Shown: piece by piece, positions 8,606 to 16,719 of the stretch
Layout: every line of letters begins with the position of its first letter
How positions within the stretch are numbered: the stretch's first letter is position 1
Assembly (NCBI GenBank): GCA_015067845.1
Contig: SVLT01000017.1
Location: 1 to 52,477, forward strand
Reading direction: 5' to 3'
Origin: Oscillospiraceae bacterium
Lineage (GTDB): Bacteria; Bacillota; Clostridia; Oscillospirales; Oscillospiraceae
DNA: 52,477 nt
Position numbers and translations under genes: made by a program
The notes under the pieces: model-generated
Databases searched by the model: none
Seen by the model: the letters and a program-made list of their open reading frames with translations, nothing else
What the model was told of the DNA's origin: nothing

Positions 8606-9454
8606 TTAAAATTTTTCAATGACAGCTGTCGTGCCGGCATCCAACAGGGTGTCGGCACTTTTTCCCAGGATCTGTGCCAGCAGGGCGTGTTCCGTGTCCG
8701 CACCGTGGGGCACGGCCCAGGCACCGGCATCGGAGCCGGGGGCGATGAGGCCGCCCAGGGCGGCAAAGCGGCGGATACTTTCCGTGGCGGAGTCCAGAAT
8801 TTCCCGGACTGAGGTTTCCTTGAACCGCCCGGTGCCACGCAAATTGGCAATGGTGGATATCGTCGGCACCCAGATGACCCGGTTTTGCGCCATGGCCTGT
8901 AAGGCATCCTCGTCGGCATATGCCCCGTGCTCGATGGAATCCACGCCATAAGTGGCGGCGGCTTCCATGGTCCGCGCGCCGTTGCAATGGGCCATTACGG
9001 AAAAGCCTTCTCCGTGGGCGATGCGGATCAATTCCTTGATTTCGTTTGGAGAAAGTCCGTCCTCAGTCAATACCCCGGCCCGGTCAAAATCCATCAGTCC
9101 GGAGATCATGATCTTGATAAAATCGGCCCCATTTTGCCGGTGACTTTGTACCAATGCGGTATATTCACTGAAATCGTGGTAGACTTCCCCGATAAATGCG
9201 CCGTAATGTCCGGCCTTGCACAGGGGCGCAAGAGGTGTGCGATAAGTAATGCCGTATTCCGGTGCCAGTTCCCGGGCGGCGGCGCCCACGCCCCAGCGGT
9301 CACCCCCGTCCCGCAGGTAGGTATAGCCCTGCTCCCGATAAAGGGCAAGGGCACGATGGATGGTGGGGATATGGGGTGCTTCCCGGTGACGGGCGATGGA
9401 TGCTTTCCAGTCCAGTCCGTCCAAAACCATATGCATATGACAATCGGCTTTCAT
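8606..9454 (-). CDS. Metal-dependent amidohydrolase
   Basis: A 282-residue member of the amidohydrolase superfamily (imidazolonepropionase/aryldialkylphosphatase-like). Metal-ligand motifs are the N-terminal DCHMH, VMAHCNGARTMEAAATYGVD, SIEHGAYAD, and the final GSDAGAW aspartate. ATG 9454 is chosen because a perfect AGGAGG lies 8 bases upstream; an in-frame extension would run into the neighbouring RA repeat. Family members are usually 370-420 residues, so this is a compact form. No neighbour tells the substrate. Confidence 0.85.
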   Translation of the reverse strand: MKADCHMHMVLDGLDWKASIARHREAPHIPTIHRALALYREQGYTYLRDGGDRWGVGAAARELAPEYGITYRTPLAPLCKAGHYGAFIGEVYHDFSEYTALVQSHRQNGADFIKIMISGLMDFDRAGVLTEDGLSPNEIKELIRIAHGEGFSVMAHCNGARTMEAAATYGVDSIEHGAYADEDALQAMAQNRVIWVPTISTIANLRGTGRFKETSVREILDSATESIRRFAALGGLIAPGSDAGAWAVPHGADTEHALLAQILGKSADTLLDAGTTAVIEKF

Positions 9455-9524
9455 GGAAAACCTCCTCTCTTTTTGGTTATTATATATCTTTTGGAAAAAA
9501 GAATCAATCCCGGAACACGCAATA

Positions 9525-9688
9525 CCCTCCCCCGGGGGGAGGGTGCCCAGTGCGCACACTGGGCGGGAGAGGAACGGCGGCAGAACAGAGATTGGAATAT
9601 GCCTATATGTTGGCAAAAGTCCAAGGTTACTGCTCGTATTCCTCTTCCGTCACGCCTATCGGCGTGACACCTTCCCCCGAGGGGAAGG
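9525..9688. repeat. Family RA palindromic repeat, copy 2
   Basis: It has the same end palindromes and interior as 6227-6393, in the same orientation: CCCTCCC...GGGAGGG at the left, CGTATTCCTCTTCCGTC inside, and CCTTCCCCCGAGGGGAAGG at the right. It lies upstream of the purine promoter. Confidence 0.85.
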
Positions 9689-9758
9689 TGGTGAGAGAAT
9701 TTGTCAAAATTCACAGCGAGACAGACAAAAAATTGTCAGAAACTGGCGGCTTAACAAG

Positions 9759-9788
9759 TTGACGAGGGGCGCCAGGTTATGATATAAT
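9759..9788 (+). promoter_or_regulatory. Sigma-A promoter of the purine cluster
   Basis: TTGACG and TATAAT are separated by 18 bp, placing the transcription start just before the ZTP aptamer. Confidence 0.82.
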
Positions 9789-9798
9789 CAAATCACAA

Positions 9799-9916
9799 CC
9801 AAGCGCGGCATTGTGCCTGACGGATCAGTGGAGCACCACGTGGCACAACGCTTGCGGAACAGCCGACCGTCTGGGCACACTTTTCGCGTTATGGCGGGAA
9901 AGTGCGCCCATTTTTT
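9799..9916 (+). promoter_or_regulatory. ZTP/ZMP riboswitch (pfl motif) with intrinsic terminator
   Basis: The segment carries the conserved 3' half of the pfl aptamer (GCCGACCGTCTGGGCA, 9862-9877). Its 5' half has P1 TGTGCC pairing with GGCACA and an inner GTGG...CCAC hairpin after TGACGG. The GGGCA end overlaps an 11-base terminator arm (9873-9883) that pairs with 9899-9909, followed by TTTTTT (9911-9916). Established knowledge: ZTP and ZMP, which accumulate when 10-formyl-THF is short, stabilise the aptamer and prevent termination. It sits 19 bases before purE and so should raise purine and formyl-folate-dependent gene expression. Confidence 0.9.
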
Positions 9917-9934
9917 GTTGAATGGAGGGTTTTT

Positions 9935-10417
9935 ATGAAAAAAGTTGCCATCATCATGGGAAGTGACAGCGATCTGCCGGTAGTGCAGAAGGCCGCGGAC
10001 ACTCTGCAAGCCTTCGGTGTGCCCTGCGAAATGCACATCTATTCCGCCCACCGCACCCCCGAGCAGGCCCGGGATTTCTCCGCAAATGCCCGTAAAAACG
10101 GCTTCGGCGTGATCATCGCCGCGGCGGGTATGGCCGCACACTTGGCAGGGGCACTCGCTGCCAACACCACCCTGCCTGTCATCGGTATCCCCATGAAATC
10201 TACCACATTTTCCAACGGCATTGACGCGTTGCTGTCTACTGTGCAGATGCCCTCCGGTATCCCTGTCGCCACAGTAGCGGTGGATGGTGCAGTCAATGCC
10301 GCTTTGCTTGCCATCGAGATGCTTGCCATCACCGATGATGCGCTGGCAGCAAAGCTGGATGCCAAGCGCAAAGCAGACGCGGAAAAAGTGCTGGCAAAGG
10401 ACGCGGCTTTGCAGTAA
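9935..10417 (+). CDS. purE: N5-carboxyaminoimidazole ribonucleotide mutase (PurE)
   Basis: Carries out the carboxylation/mutase step that yields CAIR in purine synthesis. The 160-residue protein starts with the nucleotide-binding [12 protein letters not shown] motif and has the SAHRTPE active-site segment and an [13 protein letters not shown] loop. ATG 9935 follows GGAGGG; an upstream in-frame ATG at 9902 lies inside the riboswitch terminator and is rejected. No purK is present here, so class I (with PurK elsewhere) versus direct CO2 use is undecided. Confidence 0.96.
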   Translation: MKKVAIIMGSDSDLPVVQKAADTLQAFGVPCEMHIYSAHRTPEQARDFSANARKNGFGVIIAAAGMAAHLAGALAANTTLPVIGIPMKSTTFSNGIDALLSTVQMPSGIPVATVAVDGAVNAALLAIEMLAITDDALAAKLDAKRKADAEKVLAKDAALQ

Positions 10418-10429
10418 TACTGTAATATT

Positions 10430-10590
10430 AGGCTTCTCCTTGAGGAGAAGCTGGCATTTGCGAGGAACGAGCAAATGACTGATGTGGTGTAGGCCACAAA
10501 GTGGCCGTGGGATTTAAATTGTCGCTTCGCGACACCACCACATCCGACCTCGCTTGTGCTCGGCCACCTTCTCCTCAAGGAGAAGGCTTT
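10430..10590. repeat. Family RC palindromic repeat, copy 1
   Basis: It begins with AGGCTTCTCCTTGAGGAGAA and ends with TTCTCCTCAAGGAGAAGGCT. The interior has GCATTTGCGAGGAACGAGCA and a divergent arm CACCACATCCGACCTCG. Copies are at 14488-14630 and, inverted, 45439-45600. It fills the purE-purC gap. Confidence 0.85.
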
Positions 10591-10629
10591 GGATGTCAAA
10601 AACATATATATTAGAAAGAGGGAATTATT

Positions 10630-11319
10630 ATGAAAGACTTGCAACTTCTGTACACCGGTAAAACCAAAAACGTTTACGCACTGCCCAACGGCAACTGTCT
10701 GCTCCTTTTCAAGGACGACTGCACCGGCAAGGACGGCGTGTTTGACCCCGGCGAAAATACCGTCGGCCTGACCATCGAGGGCGTGGGCGATGTGAACCTG
10801 CGTATGTCCATCTACTTCTTCGAGAAGATCAACGCCGCCGGCATTTTGACCCACTATGTGTCCGCGGATCTGAACAGCACCACCATGGAGGTTCTGCCTG
10901 CCAAGGTGTTCGGCAAGGGTCTGGAAGTCATCTGCCGGTATAAGGCTGTGGGTTCTTTCTTCCGCCGTTACTCCGACTACTGCGTAGAGGGTCAGGATCT
11001 GCCGGCATATGTGGAGACCACCTTCAAGAACGACGAAAAGGGCGATCCGCTGGTCACCAAGGACGGCCTGGTGGATCTGGGCGTTATGACCGCGCAGCAG
11101 TATGACGATCTGAAGGATATGACCCAGAAGATCACCAAGATCGTGGCTGACGACCTGAAAGAAAAGGGCCTGGATCTGTATGATATTAAGTTCGAGTTCG
11201 GTTACGATCCCAATGGCAACGTGATGCTGATCGACGAGATCGCTTCCGGCAATATGCGCGTTTACAAGGATGGACAGTATGTGGATCCTATGACCCTGAA
11301 CAAACTGTTCTTCGCGTAA
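10630..11319 (+). CDS. purC: Phosphoribosylaminoimidazole-succinocarboxamide synthase
   Basis: SAICAR synthetase joins CAIR and aspartate with ATP. At 229 residues it matches the short bacterial form. Visible are [11 protein letters not shown] (ATP loop), the [13 protein letters not shown] substrate segment, and the C-terminal [11 protein letters not shown] motif, a variant of the usual DEI.PD.(S/C)R. An AAGAGGGAA Shine-Dalgarno precedes the ATG. The RC repeat upstream and the 21-base gap to purF are consistent with one transcript. Confidence 0.95.
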   Translation: MKDLQLLYTGKTKNVYALPNGNCLLLFKDDCTGKDGVFDPGENTVGLTIEGVGDVNLRMSIYFFEKINAAGILTHYVSADLNSTTMEVLPAKVFGKGLEVICRYKAVGSFFRRYSDYCVEGQDLPAYVETTFKNDEKGDPLVTKDGLVDLGVMTAQQYDDLKDMTQKITKIVADDLKEKGLDLYDIKFEFGYDPNGNVMLIDEIASGNMRVYKDGQYVDPMTLNKLFFA

Positions 11320-11340
11320 TTTTCTAAAAGGAGTTTATCC

Positions 11341-12765
11341 ATGGGAGGATTTTTTGGAATTGCATCCAAGTGCGATTGCATGATGGATGTGTTTTTCGGT
11401 GTGGACTACCATTCCCATTTGGGCACGCGCCGGGGCGGCATGGCCGCCTGGGATGCCCGAATCGGCCTGCAACGGAAAATCCACAGTATCGAAAACTCTC
11501 CGTTCCGCACAAAATTCGAGCATATTTTTGATGAGATGCAGGGTACGTCCGTTATCGGCTGTATCAGCGATTCGGATCCCCAGCCCATGCTGATCCGTTC
11601 CCACTTGGGAACCTACGCTATCACCACCGTTGGCATCGTGAACAATGCCGACGAGCTGATCGAGCAGGTCATGGCGGATCACGGCGGCTATTTTGATGCC
11701 ATGACCGGCGGCAAGGTCAATTCCACGGAACTGGTTGCCGCGCTGATCAACCGCAAGCAGAACTTCGTGGAGGGCATCCAGTACGCCCAGTCCGTCATTG
11801 AGGGAACCTGCAATGTTCTGATTTTGACGGACACAGGAAGCCTCATCACCGCCAGAGACCGTCTGGGCCGGATCCCGGTGCAGATCGGCAAAAATGAGGA
11901 TGGCTACTGCGTTTCCTTTGAAGAATTTGCCTTTACCAAGCTGGGCTTTGAAAAGGTCTGCGAGCTGGGCCCCGGTGAGATCGTGGAGCTGACCTCCGAT
12001 TCTATGACCCGTCTGGCAGAGCCGGGGGAGGAGATGCGGATGTGCGCATTCCTCTGGAGCTACTACGGCTACCCCACTTCTACTTATGAGGGTATCAATG
12101 TGGAGGCCATGCGTTACCGCAACGGTGCGATCATGGCCGAACGGGATGAAAAACAGGGGCGGAGCATGGAGCTTGACTATGTGGGCGGCGTTCCTGATTC
12201 CGGCACGCCCCACGCCATTGGCTATGCCAACCGCACCGGTAAGCCCTTTGCCCGGGCGTTCATCAAGTACACCCCCACCTGGTCCCGTTCCTTCACCCCT
12301 GCCCGGCAGTCGGATCGGAAAAAGGTGGCCAAGATGAAGCAGATCCCGGTGCATGACCTGATCAAAGAGAAAAATCTGCTGTTTGTTGACGATTCCATCG
12401 TCCGGGGCACCCAGTTGCAGGAAACTGTGGAATTCCTCTACGAAAACGGCGCAAAGTCCGTGCATATGCGCTCCGCCTGCCCGCCCATCATGTATGGCTG
12501 TAAGTATCTGAATTTCTCCCGGAATACCGGCGACATGGATCTAATCACCCGCCGGGTGATCATGGAACTGGAAGGGGAAGAGGGCTTCAAGCATTTGGAG
12601 GAATACGCCGACGGCGACACAGAGCGCGGCAAGGCCATGCGCAAGGCCATTTGCGAGAAATTTAAGTTTGCATCCCTGGGCTTCCAAACGGTGGACGGCG
12701 TGATCAAGGCCATCGGCATGGATAAGTGCAAGCTGTGCACCTACTGCTGGAACGGCAAAGAATAA
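11341..12765 (+). CDS. purF: Amidophosphoribosyltransferase (PurF) with degenerate glutaminase domain
   Basis: A 474-residue PurF homologue, the first committed step (PRPP to phosphoribosylamine). The C-terminal phosphoribosyltransferase domain is intact, with VPDSGTPHAIGYA near 284 and the PRPP motif LFVDDSIVRGT at 347-357. Cysteines matching the Bacillus-type [4Fe-4S] ligands are C235, C387, C463 and C466. The N-terminal Ntn glutaminase domain is not intact. The chain starts MGGFFGIAS where PurF normally starts MCGIFG, so the nucleophile Cys is a Gly, and the GHxRYxT region reads GCISDSD (73-79). It may use ammonia or a partner protein. The start follows an AAAGGAG Shine-Dalgarno. Confidence 0.9.
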   Translation: MGGFFGIASKCDCMMDVFFGVDYHSHLGTRRGGMAAWDARIGLQRKIHSIENSPFRTKFEHIFDEMQGTSVIGCISDSDPQPMLIRSHLGTYAITTVGIVNNADELIEQVMADHGGYFDAMTGGKVNSTELVAALINRKQNFVEGIQYAQSVIEGTCNVLILTDTGSLITARDRLGRIPVQIGKNEDGYCVSFEEFAFTKLGFEKVCELGPGEIVELTSDSMTRLAEPGEEMRMCAFLWSYYGYPTSTYEGINVEAMRYRNGAIMAERDEKQGRSMELDYVGGVPDSGTPHAIGYANRTGKPFARAFIKYTPTWSRSFTPARQSDRKKVAKMKQIPVHDLIKEKNLLFVDDSIVRGTQLQETVEFLYENGAKSVHMRSACPPIMYGCKYLNFSRNTGDMDLITRRVIMELEGEEGFKHLEEYADGDTERGKAMRKAICEKFKFASLGFQTVDGVIKAIGMDKCKLCTYCWNGKE

Positions 12766-12828
12766 TTAGGAATGAGAAATGAGGAATTTTATTTCAAATT
12801 CCTAACTCCTAATTCCTAATTTCTAATT
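12766..12828. repeat. Family RD A/T-rich inverted repeat, copy 1
   Basis: TTAGGAATGAGAAATGAGGA is followed by an inverted TCCTAATTCCTAATTTCTAA. A second copy is at 15372-15430. It sits directly after the purF stop codon. Confidence 0.8.
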
Positions 12829-12846
12829 CAAAAAAGGAGCATCATT

Positions 12847-13899
12847 ATGGATCATAAGAACTCCCAATCTGCCAGTTATGCCGCCGCCGGTGTGGATATC
12901 ACCGCCGGTTATAAGGCTGTGGAGCTGATGAAAAAGCACATCGCCCGCACGAAAAACGCTGGTTGTCTGGACGATGTGGGCGGCTTCGGCGGCTGCTTTG
13001 GCCTGCCCATCGCCGGCATGGAAGAGCCGGTGCTGGTCTCCGGTACCGACGGCTGCGGCACAAAAGTCAAGCTGGCGATTTTAATGGACAAGCACGACAC
13101 CATCGGCATCGATGCGGTGGCTATGTGCGTCAACGACATCATCTGCTGCGGCGCAAAGCCCCTGTTTTTCCTGGACTACATCGCCTGCGGCAAGAATGTT
13201 CCCGAGAAAATTGCCGAGATCGTAGGCGGCGTGGCGGAGGGCTGTGTCCAGTCCGGCGCGGCGCTCATCGGCGGCGAAACGGCCGAGCATCCCGGCTTGA
13301 TGCCCATGGAAGACTACGATCTGGCCGGTTTTGCGGTGGGCATTGTGGACAAAAAGAAAATTCTGGACAACACCCGGATGAAAGCCGGGGATGTAGTGAT
13401 TGGCCTTGCCTCCACCGGCATCCATTCCAACGGCTTTTCTCTGTGCCGCAAGGTCTTTGACATTGATAACAATCCTGCGTCGCTGTATGCTCCCAACGCC
13501 GAGCTTGGCGGCAAGAGCATTGCCGAGACCCTGCTGACCCCTACAAAAATCTACGTCAAATCCATTCTGGCTCTGCTGGAAAAGGTGGATGTGAAGGGCA
13601 TTTCCCACATCACCGGCGGCGGTTTCTATGAGAACATTCCCCGTTCCATCCCCAAGGGACTGTGCGCGGAAATCGACAAGGCGTCCATCCGGGTCCTGCC
13701 GATTTTCGATCTGCTGGCCAAGACCGGCAACATCCCCGAACGGGATATGTACAACACCTACAACATGGGTGTGGGCATGAGCGTGGTGGTACCGGCTGAG
13801 CAGGTGGACGAGGCGATTTCCATCCTCACCGCAAAGGGCGAGACCGCCTATGTGATCGGCAAAATCATCGAATCTGACGAGCAGGTGATCCTCAAATGA
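12847..13899 (+). CDS. purM: Phosphoribosylformylglycinamidine cyclo-ligase (AIR synthetase)
   Basis: Closes the imidazole ring: FGAM + ATP to AIR. The 350 residues are the normal length. Recognisable are [20 protein letters not shown], the [12 protein letters not shown] nucleotide loop, [18 protein letters not shown], and [13 protein letters not shown]. The ATG follows AAAGGAGC. Its stop overlaps the purN start by 4 bp (ATGA), so the pair is translationally coupled. Confidence 0.97.
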   Translation: MDHKNSQSASYAAAGVDITAGYKAVELMKKHIARTKNAGCLDDVGGFGGCFGLPIAGMEEPVLVSGTDGCGTKVKLAILMDKHDTIGIDAVAMCVNDIICCGAKPLFFLDYIACGKNVPEKIAEIVGGVAEGCVQSGAALIGGETAEHPGLMPMEDYDLAGFAVGIVDKKKILDNTRMKAGDVVIGLASTGIHSNGFSLCRKVFDIDNNPASLYAPNAELGGKSIAETLLTPTKIYVKSILALLEKVDVKGISHITGGGFYENIPRSIPKGLCAEIDKASIRVLPIFDLLAKTGNIPERDMYNTYNMGVGMSVVVPAEQVDEAISILTAKGETAYVIGKIIESDEQVILK

Positions 13900-14486
13900 G
13901 CGCGCGGATCGCAGTTTTGGTCTCCGGCGGCGGCACCAACTTGCAGGCGCTGATCAATGCCCAGGGAAGCGTGCTGAAAAGCGGAAAAATTGAATTGGTG
14001 GTGTCCAATGTCCCCGATGCCTATGCCCTGGAACGGGCAAAAAAGGCCGGGATCGCCACGGAAGTGGTGGTGAAAAAGGAGCTGGGCAGCCAGGCCGCCT
14101 TTGAAGAAAAGCTCATGGAAATCCTGGACGGCAACCGCATCGACATCATCATTTTGGCCGGATTTATGACCATTTTGACAGAAAAGTTTACCGCCCACTA
14201 TCCCAAGCGGATATTAAATGTCCACCCCAGTCTGATTCCGGCCTTTTGCGGCGAGGGCTTTTACGGCCTGCGTGTGCATCAGGCCGCGCTGGATTACGGC
14301 GTAAAGGTCACCGGCGCGACGGTGCATTTTGTCAACGAGATCCCCGACGGGGGCGAGATCATCGCCCAGAAGGCGGTGGAAATTTTGCCCGGGGACACCC
14401 CGGAAATTCTGCAGAAACGGGTCATGGAGGAGGCGGAATGGATCCTGCTTCCCCAGGCCGCTGAAAAAGTTTGTGCACAACTGTAA
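13896..14486 (+). CDS. purN: Phosphoribosylglycinamide formyltransferase (GART)
   Basis: Transfers the formyl group of 10-formyl-THF to GAR. The 196-residue protein has the N-terminal [14 protein letters not shown] phosphate loop, the [11 protein letters not shown] motif holding the catalytic Asn and His, and [14 protein letters not shown] with the catalytic Asp. It uses the same cofactor that the upstream ZTP riboswitch indirectly senses. It overlaps purM by 4 bp. Confidence 0.97.
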   Translation: MSARIAVLVSGGGTNLQALINAQGSVLKSGKIELVVSNVPDAYALERAKKAGIATEVVVKKELGSQAAFEEKLMEILDGNRIDIIILAGFMTILTEKFTAHYPKRILNVHPSLIPAFCGEGFYGLRVHQAALDYGVKVTGATVHFVNEIPDGGEIIAQKAVEILPGDTPEILQKRVMEEAEWILLPQAAEKVCAQL

Positions 14487-14487
14487 A

Positions 14488-14630
14488 AGGCTTCCCCTTG
14501 AGGGGGAAGCTGGCATTTGCGAAGCATGAGCAAATGACTGATGAGGTGTAGGTTGCGGAGCAACCGTGAAAAAGGCCACCTCATCCGTCACGCCTATCGG
14601 CGTGCCACCTTCTCCTCAAGGAGAAGGCTT
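14488..14630. repeat. Family RC palindromic repeat, copy 2
   Basis: It begins with AAGGCTTCCCCTTGAGGGGG, then GCATTTGCGAAGCATGAGCA, and ends with TTCTCCTCAAGGAGAAGGCT. It starts one base after the purN stop and has the same orientation as copy 1. Confidence 0.85.
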
Positions 14631-14651
14631 AGAAAAATTGGAGGTAAGTTA

Positions 14652-15365
14652 ATGAATGTTTATGAAATCGCCACCATGGCGGAAAAACTGAAAGACAATA
14701 CATACCCCGGACGGGGTATCGTGCTGGGCGTGACGCCCGACGGCAAAAAGGCCGTAGCGGCCTACTTCATCATGGGCCGCAGTGTCAATTCCCGGAATCG
14801 CATTTTTGCGTTGGAGCCGGACGGCATCCGCACGGAAGCCCATGACCCCAGCCTGATGAAAGACCCTCATCTGATCATCTACCATCCCGTCCGGGAGACC
14901 GGATGCGGCTTGATCGTCACCAACGGCGACCAGACGGATACCATTTGGCAGTATCTTGCCAAGGGCGAGAGCTGGGAAGCCGCTCTGCGTACCCGGTGCT
15001 TCGAGGACGACGGCCCCAACTGGACACCCCGTATTTCCGGCTTGCAGGCAGGCGATGGCAGTTACAAGATGTCCATCCTGAAAGCCAATGACCCCGAAGG
15101 CACGGACTGCGCCCGTTTCTTCTATGAGTATCCTGCCAAGGCAGGTTTGGGCCACTTCCTCCACACCTATGTGTGCGACGGCAATCCCGTGATCCCCACC
15201 TTCCAGGGCGAGCCGGAGCGTGTGGCGATCCCCCAGGATATTGACGCATTTACTGCCGAGCTGTGGGAGAATCTCAACGAAGCCAATAGAATTTCCCTGT
15301 TCGTCCGCTATACCGATCTGGCAACCGGAGAGAAGGAACAGAGAGTGATCAATAAGCACCAATGA
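14652..15365 (+). CDS. purO: IMP cyclohydrolase, PurO family
   Basis: The 237-residue protein matches the PurO-type IMP cyclohydrolase family first described in archaea (FAICAR to IMP). Conserved stretches are YPGRGIVLGVTPDG, AYFIMGRSVNSRNR and LIVTNGDQTDTIW. ATG 14652 follows GGAGGTAAG; a longer in-frame reading starts inside the RC repeat and is rejected. Its partner is the following stand-alone AICAR formyltransferase; together they replace bifunctional PurH. Confidence 0.88.
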   Translation: MNVYEIATMAEKLKDNTYPGRGIVLGVTPDGKKAVAAYFIMGRSVNSRNRIFALEPDGIRTEAHDPSLMKDPHLIIYHPVRETGCGLIVTNGDQTDTIWQYLAKGESWEAALRTRCFEDDGPNWTPRISGLQAGDGSYKMSILKANDPEGTDCARFFYEYPAKAGLGHFLHTYVCDGNPVIPTFQGEPERVAIPQDIDAFTAELWENLNEANRISLFVRYTDLATGEKEQRVINKHQ

Positions 15366-15371
15366 AAAAAT

Positions 15372-15430
15372 AGGAATTAGGAATGAGAAATGAAGAAAAA
15401 TTCCTAATTCCTAACCCCTAATTTCTAATT
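15372..15430. repeat. Family RD A/T-rich inverted repeat, copy 2
   Basis: GGAATTAGGAATGAGAAATG is followed by the inverted arm TTCCTAATTCCTAACCCCTA. It is very similar to 12766-12828 and likewise lies between two pur genes. Confidence 0.8.
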
Positions 15431-15453
15431 AGTGATTTTTGGAGGTAATCAAA

Positions 15454-16638
15454 ATGAATGAATTTGAATTAAAGTACGGCTGCAACCCCAATCAGAAGCC
15501 GTCCAAGATCTATATGCACGACGGCAGCGAGCTGCCCATCACTATCTTAAACGGCCGTCCCGGCTATATCAATTTTCTGGATGCGCTGAACTCCTGGCAG
15601 CTGGTCAAGGAGCTGAAAGAGGCTACCGGCATGGTCGCCGTCACTTCCTTTAAGCATGTTTCCCCCACCTCTGCGGCAGTGGGCAAGGTTCTGCCCATGG
15701 AGTTAAAAAAAGCTTGCTTTGTGGATGACATTGAGGGCCTGGACGAGAGCCCTCTGGCCTGCGCCTACGCCCGTGCCCGTGGCGCGGACCGTATGTGCTC
15801 CTTCGGCGACTGGGTCGCCCTGTCCGATGTGTGCGACGCGCTGACCGCAAAGCTCATCGCCCGAGAAGTGTCCGACGGCGTCATCGCTCCCGGCTACACC
15901 GAGGAAGCTCTGGCGATCCTGAAAACCAAGCGCAAGGGCGGCTACAATGTGGTTGCCATCGACCCGGATTTCGTGCCTGCTCAGCAGGAGACCAAGCAGG
16001 TCTTCGGCATCACCTTCCAGCAGGGCCGCAACAATTTCAAGATCGATGAAAGTCTGCTGCAGAATGTGGTCACCGAGAATAAGAATATTCCGGAAAGCGC
16101 AAAAATCGACCTGATCGTTGCGCTGATCACCCTGAAATACACCCAAAGTAACTCCGTCTGCTTTGCCTACGACGGACAGGCCATCGGTGTGGGCGCAGGT
16201 CAGCAGTCCCGTGTCCACTGTACCCGTCTGGCAGGTGGCAAGGCGGATACCTGGTTCCTGCGCCAGCATCCCAAGACCCTGAGCCTGCCGTTCCGTGAGG
16301 ATCTGGGCCGTCCCAACAGGGATAACGTCATTGACGGCTACATCAACGGCAACGAAGAGAATGTATGCGCCGAGGGCATTTGGCAGAACTACTTTACCCG
16401 TCAGCCGGAGCGTCTGACGGAGGAAGATAAGCGTGCTTGGCTGTCCTCCCGGCAGGATGTGGCTTTGGGAAGCGATGCGTTCTTCCCCTTTGCGGATAAT
16501 GTGAAGCGCGCCTATGCCTCCGGTGTCAAGTACATCGCCCAGCCAGGCGGCTCGATCCGGGATGATCTGGTCATCGAGGAGTGCAACAAGAAGGGCATCG
16601 CCATGGCCTTTACGGGCATGAGATTGTTCCATCATTGA
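15454..16638 (+). CDS. Stand-alone AICAR formyltransferase
   Basis: The 394-residue protein corresponds to the C-terminal transformylase domain of PurH (AICAR + 10-formyl-THF to FAICAR). It lacks the MGS-like cyclohydrolase domain. Visible are KYGCNPNQKPSKIY, the catalytic Lys-His pair in TSFKHVSPTSAA, AIGVGAGQQSRVHCTRLA, and AYASGVKYIAQPGGSIRDD. ATG 15454 follows GGAGGTAATC; a TTG five codons upstream overlaps the Shine-Dalgarno and is rejected. It acts with purO just upstream. Confidence 0.93.
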   Translation: MNEFELKYGCNPNQKPSKIYMHDGSELPITILNGRPGYINFLDALNSWQLVKELKEATGMVAVTSFKHVSPTSAAVGKVLPMELKKACFVDDIEGLDESPLACAYARARGADRMCSFGDWVALSDVCDALTAKLIAREVSDGVIAPGYTEEALAILKTKRKGGYNVVAIDPDFVPAQQETKQVFGITFQQGRNNFKIDESLLQNVVTENKNIPESAKIDLIVALITLKYTQSNSVCFAYDGQAIGVGAGQQSRVHCTRLAGGKADTWFLRQHPKTLSLPFREDLGRPNRDNVIDGYINGNEENVCAEGIWQNYFTRQPERLTEEDKRAWLSSRQDVALGSDAFFPFADNVKRAYASGVKYIAQPGGSIRDDLVIEECNKKGIAMAFTGMRLFHH

Positions 16639-16644
16639 TATGTC

Positions 16645-16698
16645 GTAGGGGCGGATGCCCACATCCGCCCGTGGGACGATGTAGGCATCGTCCCCTAC
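16645..16698. repeat. Family RE palindromic repeat, copy 1
   Basis: GTAGGGGCGGATGCCC...CATCGTCCCCTAC: ends are inverted copies GTAGGGG/CCCCTAC, with an internal GGGCGGATG/CATCCGCCC hairpin. It separates the formyltransferase and purD genes. Confidence 0.8.
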
Positions 16699-16719
16699 AT
16701 CCAAATATAGGAGATTTCT

